Numbered from the stretch's first letter, positions 43,090 through 52,281 are shown. The stretch is DNA of 64,000 nucleotides from Corynebacterium maris DSM 45190 (GCF_000442645.1 NC_021915.1:2604001-2668000), one strand, 5' to 3'. Numbers and translations are program-made. Notes: generated by a model from the sequence alone, not told the origin.

Positions 43090-43128
43090 ATCCCCGTCGT
43101 CCCCCTTGACCTGGAGGACGGCGGGGAT
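43090..43128 (+). terminator. Terminator after lcpB
   Basis: ATCCCCGTCGTCC pairs with GGACGGCGGGGAT (one G-U) around a 13-nt loop, 22 nt after the lcpB stop. T-richness downstream is weak. Confidence 0.6.
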
Positions 43129-43154
43129 TGTGCGTACTGGCCTCCCGACCCAGC

Positions 43155-43180
43155 AACTGTACCGAACATGCGTTACAGTT
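43155..43180 (+). promoter_or_regulatory. TetR-type operator over the MFS promoter
   Basis: AACTGTA-12nt-TACAGTT (43155-43161 with 43174-43180) is a perfect inverted repeat. Its right arm overlaps TACAGT, a -10 hexamer 8 nt before the MFS ATG at 43188. The TetR gene is the next cistron, so this is very likely its operator and the pair is self-regulated. Confidence 0.65.
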
Positions 43181-43187
43181 ACTTCCC

Positions 43188-44660
43188 ATGCGACGACGCT
43201 GGATTTTTCTCCTGCTCTTGAGCCTGGGCCTGTTTCTCGTCGGGGTGGACAACTCCGTGCTCTACACCGCGCTGCCGACCCTGCGCGCGGAACTTGACGC
43301 CAGCGAGCTCGAAGCCCTGTGGATCATCAACGCCTACCCGCTCGTGCTCGCCGGCTTCCTCCTGGGCACCGGCACCCTGGGCGACAAGATCGGCCACCGC
43401 CGGATGTTCACCGCCGGCCTGGTCATCTTCGGCGTCGCCTCCCTGGCGGCCGCCTTCGCTCCGAGCGCCTGGGCATTGGTCGCCGCCCGTGCCCTGCTCG
43501 GACTCGGCGCCGCGACGATGATGCCCGCCACCCTGGCGCTGGTCCGCCAGACCTTCCGCGACCCGAAGGAGCTGAGCACCGCCATCGGCGTGTGGGCGTC
43601 GGTGGCCCTGCTCGGCGCCGCCGCCGGGCCGGTCATCGGCGGAGCGCTGCTCGAGCACTTCTGGTGGGGCTCGGTCTTTCTCATCAACGTCCCCGTCGTG
43701 CTGGTCAGCCTGATCGCCCTGCCGGCGCTGGCGCCGCCGAATGAGCCGCACCCGGACAAGCACTGGGACTTCGCCTCCAGCCTGTACGCCCTGGTGGCGA
43801 TGTTCGGACTAGTCATGTTCATCAAGGAACTCTCGGCGGGGCGCTCGCCCGTCGTGCTCGCCCTCAGCGCGGCGGCCCTGGCCATCGGCGCGACGGTCTT
43901 CGTCCTGCGCCAACGCAGGCTGACCGAGCCGCTGTTGACTTTCGACGTCTTCCGCGACCGGCTGTTTACCGGCGGGGTGCTCACCGCCGGCCTGGGCATG
44001 TTCGTGCTCGCCGGCGCCGAGCTGCTGACCACCCAGCGCTTCCAACTGAGCGCCGGGTTCAGCCCGCTGGAGGCCGGGTTGTTGACCGCGGCCGGGGCGC
44101 TGGCCTCCTTCCCCACCTCCATCGCCGGCGGCGCGCTGCTGCACCGCCTGGGCTTTCGCACCTTGATCACCGGCGGCTTCACCGTCGTCGCCCTCGGCGG
44201 CGCTGCCGTCTACGCGGGCGTGGCCGGCGACACGCTCTGGCCGGTCATCGCCGGCATGGTGGGCGTCGGAGCGGGCACCGGCGCGGCGTTCGGCGTGGCC
44301 TCCACCGCCATCGTCGGTTCAGCGCCCCGGCACCGGGCCGGCATGGCCGCCGCCGTGGAAGAGGTCTCCTACGAATTCGGGACCCTGCTGTCCGTCACGG
44401 TCGCGGGCAGCCTTATCACGATGTTCTACGCCCGGCAGGTCTCCGACTCGGAGAGCTTCGACGCCTCCGCCTACGACGCCAGCTATCTTGCGGTCATGGC
44501 CGTGTTGACCGCCGTGGCCGTGCTGGCGGCGGCGCTGACCGCCATCCTGTTCCGCGGCAACCCTAAGGAGACGAGTTATGCGCACGAACAAGAAGACGCA
44601 GATCCTGCAGGCGATCGAGGAGATCGTCGAAAAGTCCGGGCTGTCGGCGGTGACCTATGA
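43188..44660 (+). CDS. MFS drug exporter, DHA2 (EmrB/QacA) type
   Basis: A 490-residue transporter with about 14 hydrophobic segments. The first-helix motif VDNSVLYTALPTL (about 20-32) and the loop motif GDKIGHRRMF (about 65-74) are those of 14-TM drug:proton antiporters. It probably exports a toxic compound sensed by the adjoining TetR protein. The last 27 codons overlap the TetR gene by 83 nt in another frame and are hydrophilic. The last helix ends near GNPKET, so the tail may be incidental read-on. ATG 43188 follows a leaderless-type -10. Confidence 0.9.
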   Translation: MRRRWIFLLLLSLGLFLVGVDNSVLYTALPTLRAELDASELEALWIINAYPLVLAGFLLGTGTLGDKIGHRRMFTAGLVIFGVASLAAAFAPSAWALVAARALLGLGAATMMPATLALVRQTFRDPKELSTAIGVWASVALLGAAAGPVIGGALLEHFWWGSVFLINVPVVLVSLIALPALAPPNEPHPDKHWDFASSLYALVAMFGLVMFIKELSAGRSPVVLALSAAALAIGATVFVLRQRRLTEPLLTFDVFRDRLFTGGVLTAGLGMFVLAGAELLTTQRFQLSAGFSPLEAGLLTAAGALASFPTSIAGGALLHRLGFRTLITGGFTVVALGGAAVYAGVAGDTLWPVIAGMVGVGAGTGAAFGVASTAIVGSAPRHRAGMAAAVEEVSYEFGTLLSVTVAGSLITMFYARQVSDSESFDASAYDASYLAVMAVLTAVAVLAAALTAILFRGNPKETSYAHEQEDADPAGDRGDRRKVRAVGGDL

Positions 44661-45120
44661 GTCCGTCTCCCAGGCCAGCGGGCTGAGCAAGTCCGGGCTG
44701 ATCTACCACTTCCCCTCCCGCGACGACATGATCACCGATCTGCACCGGTACATGGCCGCGGACTGGGACGACCGGCTCGAGCAGATCGTCGGCTGCCCCG
44801 CCGCAGAAGCCACCCCGGCGCAGCGGCTGCGCGGGAACCTGGCGATGGCCGCCCACCGGGCCACGCGCAGCGACCTGCTGGTCTCCCTCGACGCCCTCGA
44901 CCATCCCGTGCACGCTCAGATCTGGCGCGAGGTGCTCGACAAGTGGAACCCGTCGCTGGACAAAGTCGGCGAGGACGACGACGCCACCGCCCGCTACCTC
45001 GTGCAGCTGGTCGCTGACGGGCTGTGGGCCGGTGACCAGCTCAACCTGGTCACCACGACGCAGGCGCAAAAACAGGCGCTGCTCAGGGCCGCCGAACGCC
45101 TCATCCCGGACGACGACTGA
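44578..45120 (+). CDS. TetR-family transcriptional regulator
   Basis: A 180-residue regulator. The N-terminal helix-turn-helix (about 8-50) reads TYESVSQASGLSKSGLIYHFPSRDDM, followed by a helical ligand-binding domain. AAGGAG lies 7 nt before the ATG, which sits inside the end of the MFS gene. It most likely represses the MFS-TetR operon through the inverted repeat at 43155-43180. Ligand unknown. Confidence 0.92.
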   Translation: MRTNKKTQILQAIEEIVEKSGLSAVTYESVSQASGLSKSGLIYHFPSRDDMITDLHRYMAADWDDRLEQIVGCPAAEATPAQRLRGNLAMAAHRATRSDLLVSLDALDHPVHAQIWREVLDKWNPSLDKVGEDDDATARYLVQLVADGLWAGDQLNLVTTTQAQKQALLRAAERLIPDDD

Positions 45121-45140
45121 CCCGGGCCCCACCACGAAAG

Positions 45141-45176
45141 CACGCCACGCGGCCCGGACGGGGGCGGCGTGGCGTG
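45141..45176. terminator. Bidirectional terminator between tetR and the DUF5926 gene
   Basis: A perfect 10-bp stem CACGCCACGC/GCGTGGCGTG with a 16-nt loop lies between the convergent stops at 45120 and 45198. Confidence 0.7.
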
Positions 45177-45197
45177 AGGCGGACGACGGGTCGTCGA

Positions 45198-46121
45198 CTA
45201 GCGGATAGTGACCTGACGGGACTTGATGTTTTCGAGCTGCTTGCGCTCCTCCGGGTTCAGCTGGGCGTCGTTGCCCAGCTCCGCGGAGATCAGACCGTCC
45301 ACGCGCTCCAGCTCGGCGACGTAGTCCTGCGGCTGCGCGTCCTCCGGCAGATCCCAGACCGGCACGATCAGGCCGTGGGTGCGGAACACGCCGGCGAACT
45401 TGGTGCCCTCCCCGAACGCGAGGTCGCCGGCGGCGGCGATGCGGGCCAAGGCGTTGAGCAGGGCGGTCTCGTTGTCGTCGACCCGCACCCAGCGGACGTA
45501 GGTCTTGCCGCCGCCCTGGTCGGCGAACCAGGCGGCGCCCGGCACGTCGGCCTCGATGCGGCGGGTGATCACGACCGTCTCATTGGCCTGTTGGATGGCG
45601 TGCTGGATCTCAACGGGCACGTCCGCCTTCTCCGGCACCCACCAGTTGAAGTCATCCTGGATCTGCACGTCCAGCTCCGCGTCCGTGTCAATCAATTCGG
45701 ACAGCTCCGGCTGCGTGCCGTCCGCCACCGTGGACTGCAGGGTCTCGCCGGGGCGGGCGTCCTTCGCCCAGTTCAGCGCGTACGCCAGGTCGCGGCCCGG
45801 GTTGTGGGAGCGTCCCTTGACCTGCAGGGCGACGAAGGCGTCGCCGCCGAATTCGGAGTCGCGGACCTGCACGGCGCCGGCGCCGGGCAAAATGCTGCAC
45901 ACGTAGATGTCGCGGTCGGCGCCCGTGACGTCCACCTTCGCGTACCCGGAGGCGATGAATTCCTGCAGGGCCACCAGCTCGGCCTCTGCCGTGAATCCGG
46001 CGAACGGGCGGGGGTCTTTTTCCAGGGCGGCGCGCTCGGCGGCGCGGGCGGCGAGCTTCGCCTGGCGCCGGCTCATGCCCTCGGGCAGGGCGTCTTTGTT
46101 CTTACGGTTCTTCTTGGCCAT
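45198..46121 (-). CDS. DUF5926 family protein
   Basis: A 307-residue soluble protein. The N-terminus is strongly basic and helical (KKNRKNK, then SRRQAKLAARAAER) and may bind nucleic acid. The rest is an acidic alpha/beta domain with no catalytic motif I recognise. Its length and sequence style match the actinobacterial DUF5926 family of unknown function. The transcript is probably leaderless: TAGATT lies 6 nt before the ATG. Confidence 0.82.
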   Translation of the reverse strand: MAKKNRKNKDALPEGMSRRQAKLAARAAERAALEKDPRPFAGFTAEAELVALQEFIASGYAKVDVTGADRDIYVCSILPGAGAVQVRDSEFGGDAFVALQVKGRSHNPGRDLAYALNWAKDARPGETLQSTVADGTQPELSELIDTDAELDVQIQDDFNWWVPEKADVPVEIQHAIQQANETVVITRRIEADVPGAAWFADQGGGKTYVRWVRVDDNETALLNALARIAAAGDLAFGEGTKFAGVFRTHGLIVPVWDLPEDAQPQDYVAELERVDGLISAELGNDAQLNPEERKQLENIKSRQVTIR

Positions 46122-46125
46122 GCGC

Positions 46126-46857
46126 CTAATCTACAGGCCTGGCGCTCTCGAGGACGTCGAGGGCCAGCTGCGGATCATCCGTCGCCAGCACCTCCACCCC
46201 CAGCTGTTCGGCGAAGCGCATGTCCTCGGCGTCGTTGACCGTCCACATGTAGCTCGGCAGACCGTGCGAGCCCACCAACGCCGGCCTGCTCCGCCCCGCC
46301 CGAATGGACAGCCCCAGGCCCGTCGGCCGCGACAGCAACAGATCTTTCCGGTTGAAGCGGATCTCCCGGTCGTGACGCAGGTAGTAGCGCTCCAGGTCAG
46401 GCGTCAGCCGCGCCATGCGCCGCATCGCCGCGTGCGAAAAAGAAATGACGTGGATCCGTGGATCCGTGAGCAACCCGGCGCGGCGCAGCCGCAGCGCCAC
46501 CTGTTCCTCGATCACCTGGCTGGTCAGCAGGGGGTCCTTGATCTCCAGGTAGAGGTGTTTGTCCCCGGCGTCGGCGACCATGCCTAACAGTTCGTCGAGG
46601 GTGAGCATGCCCTGCGGGTTCTCGTCGGTGCCGATGTTGAGTTCGCGCAGCTCCGCGAGGGTTTTCTTGGCCACGGGTCCGCTGCCGTCCGAGGTGCGGT
46701 CGACGGTGACGTCGTGGTGGACGACGACCACGCCGTCGGCGCTGATGCGAACGTCGCATTCCACGCCGTGAATGGGCAGGCCCAGGGCGTGCTCGAAGGC
46801 GGCCGGGGTCAGTTCCGAGAATCCCGGGGCGTTGCCGCGGTGCGAGACGATCTTCAC
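46126..46857 (-). CDS. Glycerophosphodiester phosphodiesterase family protein
   Basis: A 243-residue cytoplasmic GDPD with a TIM-barrel pattern. SHRGN (about 5-9) and the metal-binding VECDVRISADGVVVVHHD segment (about 32-49) give the catalytic His pair and acidic ligands. The LEIKDP (about 104) and late WTVND motifs are also present. It hydrolyses glycerophosphodiesters to glycerol 3-phosphate. By gene order it corresponds to C. glutamicum GlpQ2. The GTG start overlaps the pyk2 stop (GTGA). No signal peptide. Confidence 0.88.
   Translation of the reverse strand: MKIVSHRGNAPGFSELTPAAFEHALGLPIHGVECDVRISADGVVVVHHDVTVDRTSDGSGPVAKKTLAELRELNIGTDENPQGMLTLDELLGMVADAGDKHLYLEIKDPLLTSQVIEEQVALRLRRAGLLTDPRIHVISFSHAAMRRMARLTPDLERYYLRHDREIRFNRKDLLLSRPTGLGLSIRAGRSRPALVGSHGLPSYMWTVNDAEDMRFAEQLGVEVLATDDPQLALDVLESARPVD
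46128..46133 (-). promoter_or_regulatory. -10 box of DUF5926 overlapping the GDPD stop codon
   Basis: TAGATT on the minus strand includes the last two codons and stop of the GDPD gene and lies 6 nt before the DUF5926 ATG. This gives DUF5926 its own leaderless promoter within the operon-like arrangement. Confidence 0.5.
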
Positions 46858-48740
46858 AGCGTGTTTTCCCAGCTGTCGATCTTGCGCAGCTGGATGCGGT
46901 TCTTGCGTTGGCTGTTGCCCAGTTTGGCGGACATCCGGTTGAGGATGGCGATGGCGTCGTTGATGTGGGGGCCCTTGTTCAGCATGACGGACTCGGCGCG
47001 CAGGGCGTAGGCGGCGTCGGTGATTTCCGCACGGGTGGGCAGCCCGGACTTGGCCAAAGATTCCAGCACCTGGGTGGCCATGATCGTGGGCACGTGGGCG
47101 GATTCGGCCAGGTTCATGATGAAGCGCGGCACCTCCGCCATGCGCTCGAAGCCGAGTTCGACGGCCAGGTCGCCGCGGGCGACCATGATCCCCAGGTTCG
47201 GGTGGCGCATGCCTTCCAAGAGCACGGAGCCCAGCTGTTCATAGGCGGGAATGGTCTCGATTTTGAGCACCACGCCCAGTCCGCGGGCCCGGTCGCCGGC
47301 CTCGTGGCCGGACTCGGCCTCGATGTCGTCGGCGATCTCGGCCAAGGCGTCGAGGACGTCGGCGACGTCCTCGGCGTTACGGATGAAGGAGACGTTGACG
47401 ATGTCTCCGTGCCGGGCGACGAAACGGAAGGCCTCGAGGTCCTCGTCGGTCAGGCTGGGCAGCGGCAGTTCCGTGTCGGGCAGGTTGATGCCTTTGTGGG
47501 CGGCCAGGTTGGTGCCACCGAGTCCGGCGCGGGTGATGTCGAGGGTGACTTCGGTGTGCTCGCCAACGGTGTCTTTGGCCGCGGCCACGGCGGCGATGGC
47601 GCCGTCGTCGAAGAGCACCTTTTCCCCGACCTGGATGGCTTCGACGGCTTCCGGCAGGGTGCAGCCGATGATGTGGCGGTCCGCCTGCGAGGGGTCGACC
47701 GGGGTCTGGTCGGTGGTCAGGGTCAGCCGGTCGCCCGTGGCCAGACGCAGTTTCTGCTCGCTGGCCTCGATGCCGGAGACCCGGGTGCGCTGCCAGTCGT
47801 GCTCGATGAGGGTGGTGTTGGCCAGGTAGGCGTTTTGTTCGCCTTCGGCGTAGGCGCAGCGCATCCCGTCCGCCTCGTGGACGTCCCGGACGTAAAAGAC
47901 GCGTTTGGAGTCGCGGACGTCCACGAGCCGGAGTTCGCTGCCTTCGGTGAGGTCGTCCAGCCACGCCGGGTCCACCTGGAGGGACAGCGTCGGGCGGCCG
48001 GGTTTGGCCGGCGGCTCGGGGGCGGATGTGCCGGCGGGGGTCAGCCACAGCTTCGCCGGGGTGATGATCTCACCGACTTTGGTGCGGGTGACGCGCGCCC
48101 GCTCGATGGCGGGGCCCGGCGCGATGTCGCCGGTGCGCAGCTTTGGCCCGGCCAGGTCCATGGCCACCTTGATCTCCCGGCCCACGGCCTCGGCCGCGGC
48201 GTGGACGTTGTCGATCATGCGCGCCCACACTTCCGGGGCGTCGTGGGCGCAGTTGATGCGGGCCAGTTCCATGCCGGCCTCGGCGAAGCCGCGCACCAGG
48301 TCGGGGTCGTCGCCGGCCTCCGTCGGCAAGGTCACCATGATGCGCGAGTGCGTGCCGTCGAGGTGCTCGCCGAGCAGTTGGTTGGCGTTGGCCTCGAGGA
48401 TGTCGTCGGCCAGGTTGAAGGCGCCGGTGACTTCTTCGCTGCCGTATTTCAGCTCCTGGCCGGCGTAGGCGCTGAGCACGTTGCGCGCGACTTTGAGGCG
48501 GGGGATCACGGAGGGTTCGGTGGTGGTCAGCCGGGTGGCGCCCACTTCGGACAGCCGGGCCTGCAGGGGGCGGATGTCACGGGAGCGCAGGGTGGTGTAG
48601 TGGACCAGGTTGAGCGCGCCGTCGCGGTGGTCGGGGTGCACCTTGTCGATGGCGGCGCGGTTGGACTCCTCGGCGTTGGCCAACCGCTCCATGAGGTCGT
48701 CGATTTTGGTGATGGTTTCGGCCAACAGGTGCTGGTCCAC
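46854..48740 (-). CDS. pyk2: Pyruvate kinase-like protein (Pyk2 type)
   Basis: A 628-residue protein built as an extra N-terminal helical region (about 1-130) followed by the pyruvate kinase barrel with its B-domain. The catalytic landmarks remain: LARINCAHD (about 183), KIE (Lys near 515), MVARGDLAVE (about 540-549), ATQVLESL and PTRAE (about 575-590). The usual SGETA segment is replaced by NKGPH, and the C-terminal allosteric domain is absent. In C. glutamicum the second kinase Pyk2 is reported to act as a nucleotide diphosphate kinase, so simple glycolytic function should not be assumed. GTG start; GGGAGG 6 nt upstream. Confidence 0.85.
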   Translation of the reverse strand: MDQHLLAETITKIDDLMERLANAEESNRAAIDKVHPDHRDGALNLVHYTTLRSRDIRPLQARLSEVGATRLTTTEPSVIPRLKVARNVLSAYAGQELKYGSEEVTGAFNLADDILEANANQLLGEHLDGTHSRIMVTLPTEAGDDPDLVRGFAEAGMELARINCAHDAPEVWARMIDNVHAAAEAVGREIKVAMDLAGPKLRTGDIAPGPAIERARVTRTKVGEIITPAKLWLTPAGTSAPEPPAKPGRPTLSLQVDPAWLDDLTEGSELRLVDVRDSKRVFYVRDVHEADGMRCAYAEGEQNAYLANTTLIEHDWQRTRVSGIEASEQKLRLATGDRLTLTTDQTPVDPSQADRHIIGCTLPEAVEAIQVGEKVLFDDGAIAAVAAAKDTVGEHTEVTLDITRAGLGGTNLAAHKGINLPDTELPLPSLTDEDLEAFRFVARHGDIVNVSFIRNAEDVADVLDALAEIADDIEAESGHEAGDRARGLGVVLKIETIPAYEQLGSVLLEGMRHPNLGIMVARGDLAVELGFERMAEVPRFIMNLAESAHVPTIMATQVLESLAKSGLPTRAEITDAAYALRAESVMLNKGPHINDAIAILNRMSAKLGNSQRKNRIQLRKIDSWENTL

Positions 48741-48905
48741 GTCATACCTCCCGGGGCGCGGTGGATGGGGTCGGCTAGTGCATGTGCGTCTTCTTCATTG
48801 TGCCCGCTTCCGGCGGGCCCGGCATCCTGGGCCGTGGGGATGCCTGCGTGCGGGCGGTTGCGGGCCCGCATGCGCGGGGCGGGGGCATCTGCCACAATTG
48901 TCGCT

Positions 48906-50741
48906 ATGTCAAAAAGCCCCCGTGTCGTGCTGCGCAACCTCGCCCGCCGCGGCGCCGTCGGGGCGTTGAAAGTCGCCGTCGTGGCCCTCGAGGTCTATGC
49001 GGATCTGCTGCCGGGGGTGCGCATGACCAAGCGGCGTCGCCTGCCGGAGCAGCTCGGCGCCGGGATATTGGGGGCGGAGGCCGCGACGTGGTGGGCGATC
49101 TCGCCGTCCCTGCTGCCGCGCCCGTGGTGGGTCACCGCTTTGAACGTGGCGTTTTGCCAGGGCTTCGGGCACGCCGCCGCCACGGGTGTGCGGTTCACCG
49201 TCAGCCGGGGCTTCGATCTGGTGGGGTGGCGGCCGCGGGCACGGGTCACGCAGCGCACCCACGAGGTGCTGCACGCCGTGATGGGCACGGTCACCGCCAC
49301 CGTGACGGTGACGTCACTGCTGCGGCAGGAGCAACAGGCGCAGCTGGTGAGCACGCCCGGCCGGGAAGGGCGGCGGGACGCGGTCGCCGGCCTGCTCGTG
49401 GGCACCCTGGGCTACGGCGCCCTGCTGCTTGTGGGCGAGACGGCCCAGCAGTCGATCAACCGGATGAGCCGCACCCTGTCGCGCTGGTTGCCGCCGGTGG
49501 TCAGCTGGCCGTTGGCGCTGGTCGCGCTGGTTCTTGTCCTGGGCGTCACGTCCGACCGGTTCGTGATCCGTCGGCTGCTCAACTCCGTGGGCCGCAGCGC
49601 CCAGGAACGCAACCTGTCGATCTTCCCCGGCACCGTGCAGCCCTGGGAGCCGGAGCGCTCGGGTTCCCCGTGGTCGCACGAGCCGTGGTACGCCCTGGGA
49701 TCGCAGGGTCGTGCGCTGGTCTCCGGCGGCCCCCGGGCGCGCGACATCCGCGCGGTGACCGGCCACGAAGACGTCCGCGAGCCGATCCGCATCTACGTCG
49801 GCCTGCGCCGCGGCCGGGATTTTCGGCAGCAGGCCGACCAGGTGCTCCGCGAAATGGACCGCACCGGCGCTTTTCGACGCCCGACCATCGTGATGATGGC
49901 CGCCGCCGGCACCGGCTGGCTGGCGGACTGGTCCGTCAGCTCCGTGGAGTTTCTCACCGGCGGAAACTGCGTCACGGTCGCCATGCAGTACTCCTACCTG
50001 CCCTCGGCCGTCGCCTACGTCACCGACCACGACTCCCCCGTCGTCTCTTCCCGTATCCTCATCGACGCGGTGCGGCAACGGCTGGCGGAGATGGATCCGG
50101 CGACGCGGCCGAAGCTCTACGTCTCCGGCGAGTCCCTCGGCGCCTACGGCATCGTGGACTCCTTCCGGGACTACGCGCAGCTGCTGGAGCAGGTCGACGG
50201 GGCCGTCTTTTCCGGGCCGCCGCGGTTTACCCGCATCCACCGGGCGCTGACCGAAACGCGTGACCCCGGTTCCCCGGAGCGGCTCCCGGTTCTCGACCGC
50301 GGCCGTCACGTCCGCTTCGCCGCGGTGCCGGCGCACCTGCGCCACGACTTCTCCGGGGCCGACCTCGCGGAGGACTGGCAGTCCCCGCGCATCGTCTTCG
50401 CGCAACACGCCTCCGACCCCATCACCTTCTGGGACTGGAACCTGTTTTTCACCCAGCCGGCCTGGCTGCGCGAGCCCGGCTCCCGTGGGGTGCCTGCGCC
50501 TAAGGCACAACAACTCGACGTGTTCGAGGGCATGCGATGGGCGCCGTTCATCACCGGCTGGCAGGTCGGCCTTGACCAGATCAGCTCCCTGAAGTTCCCC
50601 GGCGGCCACGCCCACCAGTACCACGGAGAAATGCCGTATTACTGGGTCGGCGTGCTCGGCGAGCAGGTGGTCGTCGACTTCGACGACCGGCTGGCCCGCC
50701 ACATCGAACAGTGGGTGCGGGTCCACCTGATCAAACGTTGA
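48906..50741 (+). CDS. Large membrane alpha/beta-hydrolase family protein
   Basis: A 611-residue protein of the actinobacterial Abhydrolase_9 type. The N-terminal half (about 20-235) has four to five hydrophobic segments; the C-terminal half (about 270-605) is an alpha/beta-hydrolase with nucleophile Ser in GESLG (about 416) and a late GHAHQYHG segment supplying His. Family members are found in mycolate-containing bacteria and have unknown lipid substrates. The frame runs on far upstream, antisense to pyk2, but ATG 48906 starts the recognisable protein. There is no ribosome-binding site; CACAAT lies 7 nt upstream, so it may be leaderless. Confidence 0.87.
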   Translation: MSKSPRVVLRNLARRGAVGALKVAVVALEVYADLLPGVRMTKRRRLPEQLGAGILGAEAATWWAISPSLLPRPWWVTALNVAFCQGFGHAAATGVRFTVSRGFDLVGWRPRARVTQRTHEVLHAVMGTVTATVTVTSLLRQEQQAQLVSTPGREGRRDAVAGLLVGTLGYGALLLVGETAQQSINRMSRTLSRWLPPVVSWPLALVALVLVLGVTSDRFVIRRLLNSVGRSAQERNLSIFPGTVQPWEPERSGSPWSHEPWYALGSQGRALVSGGPRARDIRAVTGHEDVREPIRIYVGLRRGRDFRQQADQVLREMDRTGAFRRPTIVMMAAAGTGWLADWSVSSVEFLTGGNCVTVAMQYSYLPSAVAYVTDHDSPVVSSRILIDAVRQRLAEMDPATRPKLYVSGESLGAYGIVDSFRDYAQLLEQVDGAVFSGPPRFTRIHRALTETRDPGSPERLPVLDRGRHVRFAAVPAHLRHDFSGADLAEDWQSPRIVFAQHASDPITFWDWNLFFTQPAWLREPGSRGVPAPKAQQLDVFEGMRWAPFITGWQVGLDQISSLKFPGGHAHQYHGEMPYYWVGVLGEQVVVDFDDRLARHIEQWVRVHLIKR

Positions 50742-50767
50742 TCGACCCGGGTTTAGGATCGAAGACC

Positions 50768-51463
50768 ATGCAGATCGGATCCGAAGTGGGCGTCGTGCTT
50801 TTCGACTTGGACGGCACGCTGGTCGACCATGACGCCGCGGCGCGCGCCGGGGCCGTGCATCTGGCCACCAAACTTGGGCTGCCGTCCCCGCAGGAGCAGT
50901 GGCGGCGGTGGGCGGAAATCGAGCGCAGGTGGTTCCTCGAATTCGAACGCGGGACCGTCACCCACACCGGGCAGCGCATCCGGCGGTGCCGGGAGTTTCT
51001 GGGCGACGATCAGCTTGACGACGCCACCGCCTTGCGGATCTACGACGTCTACGTCGAGGCCTACCGCGCCGCCTGGCGGACTTACCCGGACGCGGCCGAC
51101 GCTTTAGAGAGGGCGGCGGCCTCTGGCCGGGAGGTCGGGATCCTCACCAACGGCGCGACGGAGATGCAGGCCCGCAAGCTCAGCGCGACGGGACTTGATT
51201 TCGACGGCCTGCGGCTGTTGGCGGCCACGGACCTCGGGGCGGCGAAACCGAATCCGCGTGCCTATGCGGCGGCCGAGGCCAGGTTAGGGGTGGCTGGCCC
51301 GGGCAGCATGCTGCTGATCGGCGACGACTGGCACAACGACGTCGCGGCCGCCCGCCTCGCCGGGTGGCAGGCCATCTACCTGGTGCGGGAAGGGATCGCG
51401 CCACATCGGGCCATGCCACAGGAGGAAACCCCGGTCGCTTCCCTCAGCCAGATCGAGTTCTGA
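50768..51463 (+). CDS. HAD-superfamily hydrolase (subfamily IA)
   Basis: A 231-residue HAD phosphatase with a helical cap. Motif I is FDLDGTLVDHD (about 12-22), motif II ILTNG (about 121-125), motif III the Lys of GAAKPNP (about 158) and motif IV IGDDWHNDV (about 182-190). It probably removes phosphate from a small metabolite. TAGGAT lies 8 nt before the ATG without a ribosome-binding site, suggesting a leaderless transcript. It starts 27 nt after the hydrolase gene. Confidence 0.9.
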   Translation: MQIGSEVGVVLFDLDGTLVDHDAAARAGAVHLATKLGLPSPQEQWRRWAEIERRWFLEFERGTVTHTGQRIRRCREFLGDDQLDDATALRIYDVYVEAYRAAWRTYPDAADALERAAASGREVGILTNGATEMQARKLSATGLDFDGLRLLAATDLGAAKPNPRAYAAAEARLGVAGPGSMLLIGDDWHNDVAAARLAGWQAIYLVREGIAPHRAMPQEETPVASLSQIEF

Positions 51464-51475
51464 ACCCGCCGTGGG

Positions 51476-52147
51476 CTAGGCCGGCAGGGAGCAGGCCACC
51501 CCGGTGGAGTGGTGCGGGCAGTATCCGTCCGGGACCTTGTGCAGGTACTGCTGGTGGACATCTTCCGCCAGATAGTACTTCCCGGCGGGGGTCTCCGTCA
51601 GCGTCTTGACTTCCGTGGTCACGTCGCCGAAGCCCTTGCCCGCGAGCAGCTGGGCGTAGTGGTCGACGATGTCGCGCACACGGGCCTTCTCCGCCTCCGC
51701 GCCGTCTCCGACGGTGTAGATCGCGGAGCGGTATTGGGTGCCGACGTCGTTGCCCTGGCGGTTCTTCTGGGTCGGGTCGTGCGCCTCGAGGGCGGCGGCG
51801 ACGATGGCGTCCAGGCTGATCTTCTCCGGGTCGTAGACCACCTCGACGGCCTCCGTGTGGTTGGTCCGCCCGGAGCAGACCTCGCGGTAGGTCGGGTTCG
51901 GGGTCACGCCGCCGGCATAGCCGACGGAGGTGCCTTCCACCCCGTCCATCTCCCAGTACATCCGCTCGACGCCCCAGAAGCAGCCGATGGCGACGATGAT
52001 CGACTTCTGGCCGTCCTGCCATGGCCCGGTGATGGGGGTGCCGAGCACGGCGTGCGGCCGCGGGTTCTCCAGAACGGGCATGGAGCCGCCCTTGAGGGTC
52101 TGGCCCTCGGGCAGCAGTTCAGGGGTGGGTTGAAACATCCAGTACAC
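51476..52147 (-). CDS. msrA: Peptide-methionine (S)-S-oxide reductase
   Basis: A 223-residue MsrA. The catalytic Cys56 lies in GCFWG; the substrate-pocket Glu/Asp and Tyr residues occur in GYAGGVTPNPTYREVCSGRTNHTEAV (about 84-109). The C-terminus carries two further Cys (GYCPHH and VACSLPA) for resolving disulfides. It reduces methionine-S-sulfoxide in proteins. The GTG at 52147 with GGAGG 8 nt upstream gives the usual short N-terminal segment MYWMF; a later ATG (52138) is possible. It diverges from sodA. Confidence 0.95.
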   Translation of the reverse strand: MYWMFQPTPELLPEGQTLKGGSMPVLENPRPHAVLGTPITGPWQDGQKSIIVAIGCFWGVERMYWEMDGVEGTSVGYAGGVTPNPTYREVCSGRTNHTEAVEVVYDPEKISLDAIVAAALEAHDPTQKNRQGNDVGTQYRSAIYTVGDGAEAEKARVRDIVDHYAQLLAGKGFGDVTTEVKTLTETPAGKYYLAEDVHQQYLHKVPDGYCPHHSTGVACSLPA

Positions 52148-52281
52148 GGGCGGTGCCTCCTCAAACAGAGTGTCTGTGTCCCTTCAACGTCAGCCGGCCC
52201 GAAAAGATTCCGGCGGAAATAAATTCATCGGCGCTCCCAAGGCGCCCGCGCGTTAGGCCAAGCAATTCAGACATAACTTCG

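Noticed and set aside
46908..48905. Open frame upstream of the alpha/beta-hydrolase, antisense to pyk2
   Set aside because: Only the part from ATG 48906 resembles a protein family; the rest is a shadow of pyk2.
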